Shown: positions 1 to 8,312 of the stretch, piece after piece
How positions within the stretch are numbered: the first letter of the stretch is position 1
Layout: every line of letters begins with the position of its first letter
Assembly (NCBI GenBank): GCA_009684515.1
Contig: WKKS01000003.1
Span: 310,001 to 374,000, forward strand
Direction: 5' to 3'
From: Geobacter sp.
GTDB taxonomy: Bacteria; Desulfobacterota; Desulfuromonadia; Geobacterales; Pseudopelobacteraceae
DNA: 64,000 bases
The notes under the pieces: generated by a model
Told to the model about the DNA's origin: nothing
Database searches by the model: none
Seen by the model: the letters and a program-made list of their open reading frames with translations, nothing else
Made by a program: the position numbers and the translations under genes

Positions 1-2
1 GC

Positions 3-917
3 CGTTCTGCCTCGCATGTGACCCTGGAAGTGGCATTGCAGACACACCCTACTATTGCCCTGATATCCGAAGAAGTCCGCAGACGAGATATAACCCTGCC
101 TGAAATTGTGGATTCAATCGCCGAGACGGTCATAATGCGCGCCAAAAAAGGTATTAACTATGGCGTCGTCCTGGTGCCGGAAGGTTTGATTGAGTTTATT
201 CCCGGTTTCACAACCATGATTGATGATTTGAACGATAAGATGGCACAATTTAAAGATGAGCTGATTCATAAAGACATCAGAGGACAACTGCAGTTCATTT
301 ATTCCAAGTTGACTCAGACCCATGGAGAACTGCTGGAATCATTGCCTGAATCAATAAAATTCAAGCTCATGGCAGACCGTGACGAACATGGAAATTTGCC
401 GGTTTCAAAGATTGAAACCGAGACAATGTTAAGCGGTGCAGTAAAAGCGAGAATCTGCGAGTTGGACGCCAGTATCAGATTCGAGACGTTAAACCATTTT
501 TTTGGATATGAAGCAAGATGCGGCGCTTCAACCGTCTTTGATTCGGCCTATACCTATAATCTGGGTGCAACTGCAGGCTCACTGATTTTGGATGGTCATA
601 CCGGATATATGGCCAGCCTGACTGATCTGGACAAGGGTGCCAGGCCGCTGGGAATACCGATTGCCAGCCTTCTGGATATTGAAATACGAAAAGGAAAACC
701 GGCACAGGTTATTGAAAAAGCATTGGTCAAACTTGATTCTCCGGCATTTGTCTACTTTGAATTCAGGAGAAATCTCTGGGCGGAGAATGACCTCTCAAAC
801 TCTCCCGGGCCGATCCAGATGTGGGGTCCGACCTCCAGGCAACTGCCAAAAACGGTCGCTCTCAATCGGGAATATAATTCATTGAACTTCAACTTCTCTG
901 CCGGTCAGATGGATTAA
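3..917 (+). CDS. PPi-dependent 6-phosphofructokinase, 3' part
   Basis: C-terminal part of a long-form phosphofructokinase, the class that commonly uses pyrophosphate to convert fructose 6-phosphate to fructose 1,6-bisphosphate in glycolysis. The reading frame is open to the left edge, so the gene begins outside the window; an in-frame GTG at 18 is internal. The first visible residues (SHVTLEVALQTHP) and the later GYEARCGAS...FD segment match the conserved substrate-binding region of the plant PFP/long bacterial clade, where the equivalent is GYEGRC-like. About 304 residues are visible and the gene ends with TAA at 915-917. The phosphoryl donor cannot be decided because the nucleotide-binding N-terminus is missing. 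No partner gene follows within 100 bp. Confidence 0.75.
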   Translation, partial: RSASHVTLEVALQTHPTIALISEEVRRRDITLPEIVDSIAETVIMRAKKGINYGVVLVPEGLIEFIPGFTTMIDDLNDKMAQFKDELIHKDIRGQLQFIYSKLTQTHGELLESLPESIKFKLMADRDEHGNLPVSKIETETMLSGAVKARICELDASIRFETLNHFFGYEARCGASTVFDSAYTYNLGATAGSLILDGHTGYMASLTDLDKGARPLGIPIASLLDIEIRKGKPAQVIEKALVKLDSPAFVYFEFRRNLWAENDLSNSPGPIQMWGPTSRQLPKTVALNREYNSLNFNFSAGQMD

Positions 918-1036
918 CTCGGTCAGGATGCAATGCAATAGTAAAGAACGCTTAACAAATGGTTGATGCACTGGTATTATGTCACAGGTTCCGGCAAGCG
1001 GATGATCGAGGATATTGAACCAATCTGGAGGTTGCC

Positions 1037-1648
1037 ATGAAAAAAAGATACTTTGCGTCATTTCTGATTTCTCTCATGCTGTTGGCGTCAGGATGCGGCA
1101 GCAACACGCCACCTGTGGTTGTGGCTTCAATAGCCAGCAGCGCGGCGTATGACGCTGACGTTTTAAACGGCACAACGGTATCACCACCCAACACCGCCAG
1201 CGTATTGGCCGGAATAGACCCTTTCTCATCATCAGAATACCGCGCCTTCCTGCTGTTTCCATTGGTTGGCGCCGTTCCGGGAAATGCTTTCATTGATTCA
1301 GCGACCCTTGACATCTTCATCGACAGCATTACATTACACCCGTCGGCCAGTTCAATTCCCATTCGCATCGAACTTGTCTCCTATAACCCTCCGGTGATAC
1401 CATCGGATTACGATCGCGTCAACCTGCCTCCACTGGCATATACGACAATAATACCTCCGATATCAACTGCCGACGTTCTCCGTCACGTAAGGATAGATGT
1501 AACTGGTTTGATGGTAGAAGCACAGATCAGGGGGCTGTCAAACTTCCAGATCCGCATATTGGAAGATGATGGTTTTGTGTATCCGGGATTGATAGAAATA
1601 AACGAAACGAATGCCAAAGCGCCTTTGCTTGTGGTCGCTTATCACTAA
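1037..1648 (+). CDS. Lipoprotein with a DNRLRE-like domain
   Basis: Predicted 203-residue lipoprotein of unknown function. Residues 1-20 form a signal peptide ending in the lipobox LASGC, so the mature protein should be lipid-anchored at Cys20. The rest reads like the DNRLRE/CBM96-type beta-sandwich found in many secreted proteins: a 'RAFLLFPL...GNAFIDSATLDIF' core pattern and a terminal LLVVAYH strand. That family assignment is from memory of the pattern and is tentative. The start has GGAGG eight bases upstream (around 1026-1030). It stands alone, in the same direction as the phosphofructokinase gene 120 bp upstream, and converges with the minus-strand gene that ends at 1663. Confidence 0.65.
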   Translation: MKKRYFASFLISLMLLASGCGSNTPPVVVASIASSAAYDADVLNGTTVSPPNTASVLAGIDPFSSSEYRAFLLFPLVGAVPGNAFIDSATLDIFIDSITLHPSASSIPIRIELVSYNPPVIPSDYDRVNLPPLAYTTIIPPISTADVLRHVRIDVTGLMVEAQIRGLSNFQIRILEDDGFVYPGLIEINETNAKAPLLVVAYH

Positions 1649-1662
1649 AAGTTCAGATTAAC

Positions 1663-2319
1663 TCAATCCGATTTGGGACAAGTGACGTGAATTTTAGAAC
1701 CGTGAGGGCGCGGAACCTGAATCAGGAAAAAACGCTGCCAGAACTCATCTATTTTACCAGACGCGCCGATAAACGTTACCAGCGCAATGTATGTTCCTTC
1801 GATCAAAACAAGTGATGCTGCGAGTGAGTAACTTTCTCCCGGCTCCATCCAGAAGTCAGTCTGTAGTTTCCGGTCAACACACTTAACATAACCTTGGAGC
1901 AGGTTCACCTCCTGCTCCGCTTCTCTCCACCCGGAATTCCCAAACCAGTCCGCTTTGAAATCAACGGCCTTCAAATTGCCGGGTACCCTGCGAATCTTGA
2001 GTCCAAGACCATACTCGTAGCGGTGTTCCGCACAAGATACATCGGCGCAATCAATGTCGTAAGCAGGTTCAACCGCTCGTGCCCTAAGTTGTACTTTGCC
2101 TTTATTATGCAGATGAACATCAATGAATGTAAGCATGTCGTCATGTTTATATTTCACAGTATCGTAGGCCAGATCGATCGACAACGCGGTTTCCTTCTCT
2201 CTCCAGATTCTGAAACGAAAGAGTGCCCACACTCCGCCGATTAAAATACCAAATGATGTAACATAGTCTTTTAACGGGGCTGCAATTTTTGAGACTAAAT
2301 CCCAATCAATTTCAGACAT
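1663..2319 (-). CDS. Hypothetical protein with one N-terminal membrane segment
   Basis: 218-residue protein of unknown function. Residues 12-32 (DYVTSFGILIGGVWALFRF region) form one hydrophobic segment. It is followed by a basic RFRIWREKE stretch, so the remaining 180 residues are probably cytoplasmic and rich in beta structure. The start at 2319 is chosen over a longer frame to 2385 because AAAGGA lies just upstream and the extra residues look like translated repeat sequence around 2340-2380. It lies downstream of another minus-strand membrane-anchored unknown (2426-3289), and the two may be co-transcribed. No catalytic motif is visible. Confidence 0.6.
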   Translation of the reverse strand: MSEIDWDLVSKIAAPLKDYVTSFGILIGGVWALFRFRIWREKETALSIDLAYDTVKYKHDDMLTFIDVHLHNKGKVQLRARAVEPAYDIDCADVSCAEHRYEYGLGLKIRRVPGNLKAVDFKADWFGNSGWREAEQEVNLLQGYVKCVDRKLQTDFWMEPGESYSLAASLVLIEGTYIALVTFIGASGKIDEFWQRFFLIQVPRPHGSKIHVTCPKSD

Positions 2320-2360
2320 CGGCTCATCCTTTCCATGTGTTGGGATCAGGGATGGTTTGC

Positions 2361-2377
2361 TTGGGGTCCGACCCCAA
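2361..2377. repeat. Perfect 17-nt palindrome
   Basis: TTGGGGTC-C-GACCCCAA is a perfect inverted repeat between the two minus-strand unknown genes. Short GGGGTC/GACCCC palindromes like this often occur in REP-type intergenic sequences. It could also act as a weak hairpin in the message. No T-run follows, so it is not called a terminator. Confidence 0.45.
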
Positions 2378-2425
2378 CTTGCCACCCCTTGGCATTCCGA
2401 CCACCTGCCGCCTAGTTGAATGTTT

Positions 2426-3289
2426 TTATAAGTACATCAGTTTCTTAACTTCTTTATCACTTGCCAAGCCTAGACGTGGTAGCCATGACTGTAAGTTCGA
2501 TAACATTTGGCGATTGTTTAATTGAGAGGCAACTTCTTGCATCTGATTTACAGTGGAATACTGCGTCTTATAACCAAAACGATTAATAAAACACATTAGG
2601 ATCAAATGAAGGATTACAATCCTGTCCCACCTTAAACGTGATTCGTTTTTTGTTAACCCATCGAAAAATTGAAGTATTCCATCAAGTGAACGATCAACTC
2701 GTATTTTTTCAGCAAGTGCATCATGGGAAATAAATCCAGTAGGGCTAATGCACAAATCACAATAGGCTCGTAATCGATCAGAAAAGAAATGGTCTCTCTG
2801 TAAAGTGGAGTCATATTTGACTCCGTCATATAGTGCAACATCCGTCATTGCCCAATACAATGTTTCAAGGTAATTCATGAAAATAAAGTCGTCTTTTTGT
2901 GCAATGCGTGCGTCAAGGTACACTGCTTCGGCTTCAAATTGTCTTATAAGGGAAAAAAGGCTTAACATTCGGTGAACAAAAGACAACAAATAATAACCAC
3001 AGTTTGTGTCAAACCTTCCCCCCGCCTCCAGCCAACCTTTGTCGTGATTTTGGTAAAGGTTCCATAATCGGTTATTCAGATTCACTGCTGAGTGCAATGT
3101 CCTTCCATAATATCTTCCAGTCAATTCCTTCAGTTTTTTTCGTTGTTCATGCTTATATTCAACGGCAAGCTTATCGCGGACTTCAAAAAATTTAGATCCA
3201 AGTGATATTGATGCTGAGACAGCGGCAGAAACTATTGCAGCAGCTAGAAGTTTCGTATCAGAAAAAAGTAAAGTCTGAAAGTCTGCCAT
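2426..3289 (-). CDS. Hypothetical membrane-anchored protein
   Basis: 287-residue protein with no family I recognise. Residues 12-33 (LLAAAIVSAAVSASISLGSKF) form one hydrophobic segment near the N-terminus. A charged helical region (VEYKHEQRKKLKELTGRYY) follows, and then a mostly alpha-helical cytoplasmic domain rich in aromatic residues. Base composition is visibly more AT-rich than in the metabolic genes to the right, which fits an accessory gene. It is immediately upstream of the smaller membrane-anchored unknown ending at 1663 and shares its direction. Confidence 0.6.
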   Translation of the reverse strand: MADFQTLLFSDTKLLAAAIVSAAVSASISLGSKFFEVRDKLAVEYKHEQRKKLKELTGRYYGRTLHSAVNLNNRLWNLYQNHDKGWLEAGGRFDTNCGYYLLSFVHRMLSLFSLIRQFEAEAVYLDARIAQKDDFIFMNYLETLYWAMTDVALYDGVKYDSTLQRDHFFSDRLRAYCDLCISPTGFISHDALAEKIRVDRSLDGILQFFDGLTKNESRLRWDRIVILHLILMCFINRFGYKTQYSTVNQMQEVASQLNNRQMLSNLQSWLPRLGLASDKEVKKLMYL

Positions 3290-3878
3290 AATTATCCTTT
3301 TGATAGTTCGTTCAATAACGATTCACAGTTGACCGAGCGGCTTTTCGGTCCGGTCCTACTTCCTTGTTGAAACTTCTCTTTCTGTATCTTTCATTCTTAC
3401 AGGCCAGACCCGACGGCCGTCCTGCTCTTCTTTCTCGTTATTTGAGAATTACGAATTACGGGGACAGTATATTTAACTAATTATGTATCCCGTCCTCGGA
3501 ACTCCCCGGAACTCTCTGCTGCTCCACTAATCTCTTTGTCCCTTTTTGCCCCGGCTTCAAATTTACCCGCGTTTTCAACAATACTCCGGTATACGCCTGT
3601 GTTTATGGCATTTTTATTTAGCATAGTAACTGATAATTAGAAACCGATATTATGAATTCCCTTAGTTGACGTTGTTAATTTTACACAGTATGGATGTCAT
3701 CTAGTACTTTGTTTTCCAAGACCTCATTATGAATGGATCTGAACCGATGATTCCTGTCCCATACACTAACTGATCAGGGCGGTATCCAGGTATACTTAAC
3801 ACTGCCCAAATTGTATCAAAGCAACTCAGTGTGTATCAATGTGACGCAGCCAGGTGTCATTCACTTATCCACCAAACA

Positions 3879-3913
3879 CAAAAAAAGGGCCGGATCTAAC
3901 AAACTCGGCCCTT
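3879..3913 (-). terminator. Rho-independent terminator, likely for the lut operon
   Basis: AAGGGCCG at 3885-3892 pairs with CGGCCCTT at 3906-3913 around a 13-nt loop. Read on the minus strand, the stem is followed by a run of seven T. It lies about 150 bp beyond the stop of the lutBA fusion gene, past the palindromic element at 3954-4057. Confidence 0.7.
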
Positions 3914-3953
3914 CTCTCTCAAACTCCCCTGCCCTGCCCTTTTATACCAGGCT

Positions 3954-4057
3954 GCAATCAAAATGAGTACTAGGCGGCGAGGAGATTGGCGACCGAGGCG
4001 TACTATCAGTACGTTGAGGAGCCACCGGCGAAGCCAACTACGTAATCGTTTGATTGC
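3954..4057. repeat. 104-bp palindromic intergenic element
   Basis: GCAATCAAA at 3954-3962 is the exact inverse of TTTGATTGC at 4049-4057. At the centre CGTACT (3999-4004) pairs with AGTACG (4008-4013) around three bases, and GGCGA/GCCAA segments lie between. The element begins nine bases beyond the lutBA stop codon. It looks like a REP/BIME-type or small non-autonomous palindromic unit that would fold in the lut transcript. Confidence 0.6.
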
Positions 4058-4066
4058 GATTTGGTA

Positions 4067-6202
4067 TTAATCCTTCAACTGCTCCGCCAGCAACTCCACC
4101 GTATGCCGCACTTTGATATCCGCGCCGTCCTGATCTAGGCCGCCTCTGATCTGCATGACGCATCCAGGACAGTCCATCGCCACCAGCGGTGCGCCGGTTT
4201 CCCTGATGTTGTGCAGCTTACGCTTCAGGATCGGACCGGATATTTCGGGCAGCTTCATCGAGTAGGAACCGCCCATGCCGCAGCACATGTCGCACTCGAA
4301 CATCTCGGTCACTTCATATCCGGCCTTGCCCAGCAACTCTCGCGGCTGTTCGGATACCTTCAGCGTCCGCTTCAGGTGGCAGGAATCGTGGTAGGTAATT
4401 TTCCCCAGCTTCTGGCCGTCTTTCAGGGACAGACGCCCTTCATCGACCAGTTTTTTGACCAGGGTCGAAAAGTCAACCGTTTTTGCGGCCAGCTCTTTAG
4501 CCTTTGGAATCCATTCGGTCTGCTCCAGGCTTTCGAAGGTGCTGATGAACTCATGATCCAGCGCCACCGTGCAGGTCGGACAGGCCGAGATGACGTACTT
4601 GACCTCTTCGGCCAGCAATGCCTTGATATTGTCTATGGCGTTTCCGGCGGCAACTTCGTAAGCGCCGTTGTAGCGGGCCGGGGCGCCGCAGCAGGTCTGA
4701 TCCTGCGGGAAAACAACCTCTATACCGGCCTTGTTCAGAACCTTGACCAGCGCTTCCCCCATTTCCGGATAGGCAAAATCAATCAGGCAGCCGGCGTAGA
4801 AGGCCGCCTTCTCCATCAGCTTCGGCTGCTTGATCTTTTTGAAGCGGTCACGGAACGGTTCGCTGGCAATGGCCGGCAGACTGCGACCATCGGTCAGGTC
4901 CGCCAGGAACATGGGCAGGTGCCGGACAAATTTGCCGGAAGTGAACGGCTTGCCGGCAATGGAGGCGGCCCGCAATATTCCGTGGAAAAGATGACGGTTG
5001 TTGACCACGCTGTAAATTGTCTTCTGCAACAGCGGCAGTCCCTGCTCCTTCACCAGTCGTCGCCTGATCTCCATGATCAGATCTGGGATATCAATCTTCC
5101 CCGGGCAGACATCCTTGCAGGCGCCGCACTGGATGCAGAGACCCTGAATATCTTCCGATTTCTTCAGTTCATCAAACCAGGCGGTCAGAATTGTGCCGAT
5201 GCCTCCGGTATAGACCTGCCCGAAAACATGTCCGCCGACCAGACGGAAAACCGGACAGACATTCAGGCAGGATGCACAGCGGATGCATTGCAGGGCCTGC
5301 TTGAATTTGGGATCAGCCGCCATTTCACTACGCCGGTTGTCCATCAGGATAATGTGCAGATCCTTCATCGAGCCGTCCGGATTGGGGGTCGGGCCGGTGA
5401 TGATCGAAACATAGCTGGTCAGCAGCTGGGCCGTGGCGCTGCGGGGGAGCGCCTTCAGGATCGTGGCAACATCGGCATACTTTTCGATCAGCTTTTCGAT
5501 TCCGACCAGCGCAATGTGGATCTTGGGGAGCGATGTAACCAGCCGGGCATTGCCTTCATTGGTCATCAGGACGATGCTGCCGGTCTCGGCCACAGCGATG
5601 TTGCCGCCGGAGATACCCATGTCGGCCTGCAGAAATGATGGGCGCAAGCGGTCGCGGGCAACCTTGACCAGCCTGGGAATATCGGAGGTCAGGCGCTCGT
5701 CAATCTCCTTGCTGAACAGATCGGAGACCTCCTCCTTGGTCATATGGATGGCCGGCATAACCATGTGCGAAGGGGTCTGACCTGCAAGTTGAATGATCCA
5801 TTCACCCAGATCGGTCTCCCCGACGATGATTCCGGCCTTTTCCAGGTATTGATTGAGGTGGATCTCCTCTGTTGCCATCGACTTAGATTTGACAACCGTT
5901 TTGACGTTATTGTCCTGGGCGACCTTGAGGATGTACTCCCGGACTTTGGCCGGATCGCTGGTCCTGAACACCTTGGCCCCGCGTTCAGTGGCATTCCGGG
6001 CAAACAATTCCGAAAGTTCGTCCAGATGCGACGCGGCGTAGGACTTCAGTTCGGCGATCCTGCCGCGCAGTTCTTCGAAATCGATGCCTTCATAAGCTTT
6101 GGCGCGGTTGACCTTGTAAGCTTCAGAAAACTTGCCGAGTGCGCCGGTCAGATTGGCGTTGTTGACTGCTTTGTGAATGGACTCTTTGAATTCATTGGAC
6201 AT
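4067..6202 (-). CDS. Lactate dehydrogenase Fe-S protein, LutB-LutA fusion
   Basis: 711-residue iron-sulfur protein that joins the two Fe-S subunits of the LutABC (LldEFG) L-lactate dehydrogenase. Residues 1-290 are a LUD domain as in LutB. CIRCASCLNVCP (306-317) and CIQCGACKDVCP (356-367) bind two [4Fe-4S] clusters. The C-terminal third carries two CCG domains as in LutA (QTCCGAPARYNG and DMCCGMGGSY). It should act at the inner face of the membrane, taking electrons from lactate oxidation to pyruvate. The start at 6202 shares one base with the lutC stop codon, indicating translational coupling; a longer frame to 6331 runs through lutC and is not used. The CCG cysteines are all present, so the fusion looks functional. 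Confidence 0.88.
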   Translation of the reverse strand: MSNEFKESIHKAVNNANLTGALGKFSEAYKVNRAKAYEGIDFEELRGRIAELKSYAASHLDELSELFARNATERGAKVFRTSDPAKVREYILKVAQDNNVKTVVKSKSMATEEIHLNQYLEKAGIIVGETDLGEWIIQLAGQTPSHMVMPAIHMTKEEVSDLFSKEIDERLTSDIPRLVKVARDRLRPSFLQADMGISGGNIAVAETGSIVLMTNEGNARLVTSLPKIHIALVGIEKLIEKYADVATILKALPRSATAQLLTSYVSIITGPTPNPDGSMKDLHIILMDNRRSEMAADPKFKQALQCIRCASCLNVCPVFRLVGGHVFGQVYTGGIGTILTAWFDELKKSEDIQGLCIQCGACKDVCPGKIDIPDLIMEIRRRLVKEQGLPLLQKTIYSVVNNRHLFHGILRAASIAGKPFTSGKFVRHLPMFLADLTDGRSLPAIASEPFRDRFKKIKQPKLMEKAAFYAGCLIDFAYPEMGEALVKVLNKAGIEVVFPQDQTCCGAPARYNGAYEVAAGNAIDNIKALLAEEVKYVISACPTCTVALDHEFISTFESLEQTEWIPKAKELAAKTVDFSTLVKKLVDEGRLSLKDGQKLGKITYHDSCHLKRTLKVSEQPRELLGKAGYEVTEMFECDMCCGMGGSYSMKLPEISGPILKRKLHNIRETGAPLVAMDCPGCVMQIRGGLDQDGADIKVRHTVELLAEQLKD

Positions 6203-6753
6203 CAGCTTGCCCCTCCCAACTCGTCTACAAATACGATAATCAGCCGATCCGGTCCATGTACACCAATCGTCAGCACCCGCTCTATGTCGGCTGTCCGACT
6301 CGGCCCGGTAATCATGGCAAGGTAGCCACAATCATTAGGATTGGTCTTGGTCAGCAGTGTCGGCATATCCGGCAAAAGGCCGGAGGTGGGCACCAGGGCG
6401 ATATGAATCGTTGGAAGCGAGGACACCAGGCGCTGCTCAATAGCACTGGAATCCTGCGCCAGCGTGCCGGTGTCAGCCAGCGCCCACTGCATCTGGCTGA
6501 TGCCGAACCTGGCCTTATCTGCCAGTTCGCGCGACACCTCGAACTTTAATCCCGCAGTTTCATTTTGCAATGCTTTGCGGTCGATTCCCTCCAGAAACGG
6601 ACAATCCGCCCATAGTGCATAAGCGTTTTCGGAGTCCGCTATCCCCTCTTCTTTTAAAAATCGGTGAATAAAGTCCAACGCTACGTTTTTTGTGTCAAAA
6701 CGATGTACTTCAGCGCTGACGCCCTCGGCCCTGGTTTTGAATTGATCGTACAT
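6202..6753 (-). CDS. lutC: LUD-domain protein LutC/LldG
   Basis: 183-residue LUD-domain protein, the third part of the LutABC lactate dehydrogenase. The ALADTGTLAQ...SSLPTIHIAL core and the ITGPSRTADIE segment are typical of LutC. It is first in a two-gene operon with the LutB-LutA fusion, whose ATG overlaps its stop. A 670-bp upstream region contains a sigma70-like promoter (6921-6949) and a PdhR/LldR-type operator (7004-7020), so expression is probably tied to lactate or pyruvate. LutC proteins lack obvious catalytic residues, and their exact role in the complex is not settled. Confidence 0.85.
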   Translation of the reverse strand: MYDQFKTRAEGVSAEVHRFDTKNVALDFIHRFLKEEGIADSENAYALWADCPFLEGIDRKALQNETAGLKFEVSRELADKARFGISQMQWALADTGTLAQDSSAIEQRLVSSLPTIHIALVPTSGLLPDMPTLLTKTNPNDCGYLAMITGPSRTADIERVLTIGVHGPDRLIIVFVDELGGAS

Positions 6754-6920
6754 GAGAGTGGGTCTCCTTTATATTCACTCAAAATCTTTGTGTCCGGTTG
6801 TACATAGATACGTCTGGTATGGAAAGATGTTTGATTCAGCTGCATCAGGATGCTTAAACAAGCTGTAAAATGTATTGATTGATTCGCAGATAATTAAGTT
6901 GTAAAACCAAATACTGTTCA

Positions 6921-6949
6921 AAAGTAAACTGTAATTATCTGTTTGTCAA
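6921..6949 (-). promoter_or_regulatory. Candidate sigma70 promoter for lutC
   Basis: On the minus strand, TTGACA (6949-6944) and TACTTT (6926-6921) are separated by exactly 17 bases. The -35 is a perfect consensus; the -10 matches three of six, including the conserved second A and last T. It would give a leader of about 160 nt before lutC. Confidence 0.45.
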
Positions 6950-7003
6950 CGGGCATTTGCAGATATCATTTAAAACAAATTGACAGCCACACGCAAAAAC
7001 AGT

Positions 7004-7020
7004 AATTGGTATTACCAGTT
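7004..7020. promoter_or_regulatory. PdhR/LldR-type operator near lutC
   Basis: AATTGGTATTACCAGTT matches the palindromic ATTGGT-N3-ACCAAT consensus of the PdhR/LldR branch of GntR regulators. The same site with one changed base in the spacer (AATTGGTAATACCAGTT) is at 22141-22157 before lctP. Each copy has a TTGACA 18-19 bases to its left on the plus strand. The FadR-family gene at 29360 is the natural candidate regulator. Confidence 0.65.
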
Positions 7021-7421
7021 TTCAAAACAGTGTGTCGTCCCAAAACCTCAGCAACACTTGTTGCCTGGAACCATCTGGCGGAAGACGAAGCTAAAAAGAA
7101 TTTGAGTATTTATTTGAGTTTATTTTCACTAAATATATACCGCTGTTTTGTGCGGTTTATTTTTGCCTTGTAATTTACCATCTAACTGTATATAAAATCA
7201 GGATATATATGTTATAAAAAAGCATTTAACAGTCGAGCTTTCTCCAGATATTACCCGCCCGGCAAACCGTGTAGATCATTTAATTTTAGTAATAATGAAT
7301 CACCAACCATTATCAGAAAACAAAGCAAGTCCCCCAGTTGGCATATATGTTGGAAAGACAACGCCAACGAGCAATTTTGTTCGCATTTATCTTATGAACT
7401 TTTTCTGAATACGGGTTCTGC

Positions 7422-8312
7422 ATGACTGTAGCTTTAACAAATATGATTGAGACAGTTGCAGTTGAGTTCTCACATAACGCAAATCAGCACATGTCCGGCG
7501 GCTTGAAGGCTCTGGACGGTATCAGCGTGACTGTTGCGAAAGGTGAATTTGTGGCCGTACTGGGCAGAAACGGTTCGGGCAAAACAACCTTTGCCAGAAT
7601 GCTAAACGCGCTGCTCCTGCCCACCGGCGGGAGTGTCCGCATCGATGGGATTGACACAGTAGACGAGTCACGAATCTGGGACATCAGGAGTACGGTCGGG
7701 ATGATTTTTCAGGATCCTGACAGCCAGATTATCGGGACAACGGTTGAGGAGGATGTCGCCTTTGGTCCGGAAAACCTGGGGCTGGCTCCGGAAGAAATCC
7801 TCAGCAGGGTTCAGAAAGCGCTCCAATCTGCAGGTATGCTTCAGCATTCCCGGACGCCCCCCCATCTCCTGTCCGGCGGAGAGAAACAGAAGGTATCACT
7901 GGCCGGCATTCTCGCCATGCAGCCGGAGTGCATCATTCTGGATGAAGCGACCGCCCTGCTCGATCCGGCCGCCAGAAAAGAGGTAATGAATCTGGTGCGC
8001 GGGCTCAACCGGGATAAGGGAATAACGGTTTTGCATATCACCCACGACATGGAAGAAGCCTGGCTTGCGGATAGGGTCATACTGCTTGATGCCGGAAAGA
8101 TTGTGCAGGATGGAAAACCGGCTGAGGTTTTTTCCAACAGCGTCGTAATAAAAGAAGCAGGCCTTGAACTGCCGCAGATCGCGGAACTGTTCGAGCTGCT
8201 GAAACAGGATGGTTTCAATCTCCTTACTTGCACCCCGAATATGGACGAGGCGCAGGCGGCGCTGATAAATTGCATGAACCCCGTTAGAGATCAGCATGTC
8301 CATCAGCATTGA
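7422..8312 (+). CDS. ecfA1: ECF transporter ATPase EcfA1
   Basis: 296-residue ABC ATPase of the energy-coupling-factor (CbiO) type. It shows Walker A (GRNGSGKTT), Q-loop FQDPDSQI, signature LSGGEKQK, Walker B CIILDEATALLDP and the switch His in ITHDMEE. With EcfA2 and EcfT it should power uptake of a vitamin or metal by a separate membrane S component. It is the first gene of a run that continues through all Rnf genes to 17032. The start at 7422 has no clear ribosome-binding site; an ATG at 7443 is an alternative. The 3' end overlaps ecfA2 by 17 bases. No adjacent S component (such as CbiM or BioY) is present. Confidence 0.88.
   Translation: MTVALTNMIETVAVEFSHNANQHMSGGLKALDGISVTVAKGEFVAVLGRNGSGKTTFARMLNALLLPTGGSVRIDGIDTVDESRIWDIRSTVGMIFQDPDSQIIGTTVEEDVAFGPENLGLAPEEILSRVQKALQSAGMLQHSRTPPHLLSGGEKQKVSLAGILAMQPECIILDEATALLDPAARKEVMNLVRGLNRDKGITVLHITHDMEEAWLADRVILLDAGKIVQDGKPAEVFSNSVVIKEAGLELPQIAELFELLKQDGFNLLTCTPNMDEAQAALINCMNPVRDQHVHQH

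Larger units (their letters stand above)
3290..4066. other. Gene-poor stretch with repeat debris
   Basis: No convincing gene. A block at about 3440-3500 (GAATTACGGGGACAGTATATTTAA) resembles the end of the 224-bp repeat elements at 43331 and 43762, whose ends read GGACAGTTTATTTAA. It is followed by short repeats of GGAACTC. The right part holds the lut terminator and a 104-bp palindromic element, listed separately. The sequence is AT-rich and shows stop codons in all frames. Confidence 0.5.
6754..7421. other. Long divergent intergenic region lutC / ecfA1
   Basis: AT-rich 668-bp region between divergent operons. It holds the candidate lut promoter and the 17-bp operator. A perfect 14-nt palindrome, GCAACA-CT-TGTTGC, lies at 7051-7064. 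A 37-codon open frame at 7295-7408 contains VGIYVGKTTPTSNF, which faintly recalls the HAS-barrel of HerA-like ATPases. That frame has no ribosome-binding site and is not called a gene. No known riboswitch is evident ahead of ecfA1. Confidence 0.5.

Noticed and set aside
2340..2425. Integron attC site
   Set aside because: The GCCGCCTAGTTG-like bases near 2408 suggested one, but the paired R and L boxes of an attC site are not present.
4211..5638. 475-codon open frame on the plus strand
   Set aside because: It lies antisense to the lutBA gene, whose Fe-S motifs and length are convincing; the opposite frame has no recognisable domain and is a by-product of GC-rich codon use.
7021..7421. Cobalamin or NiCo riboswitch before the ECF genes
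   Set aside because: Looked for because CbiO-type ATPases often have one. The B12-box and the NiCo core are both absent.
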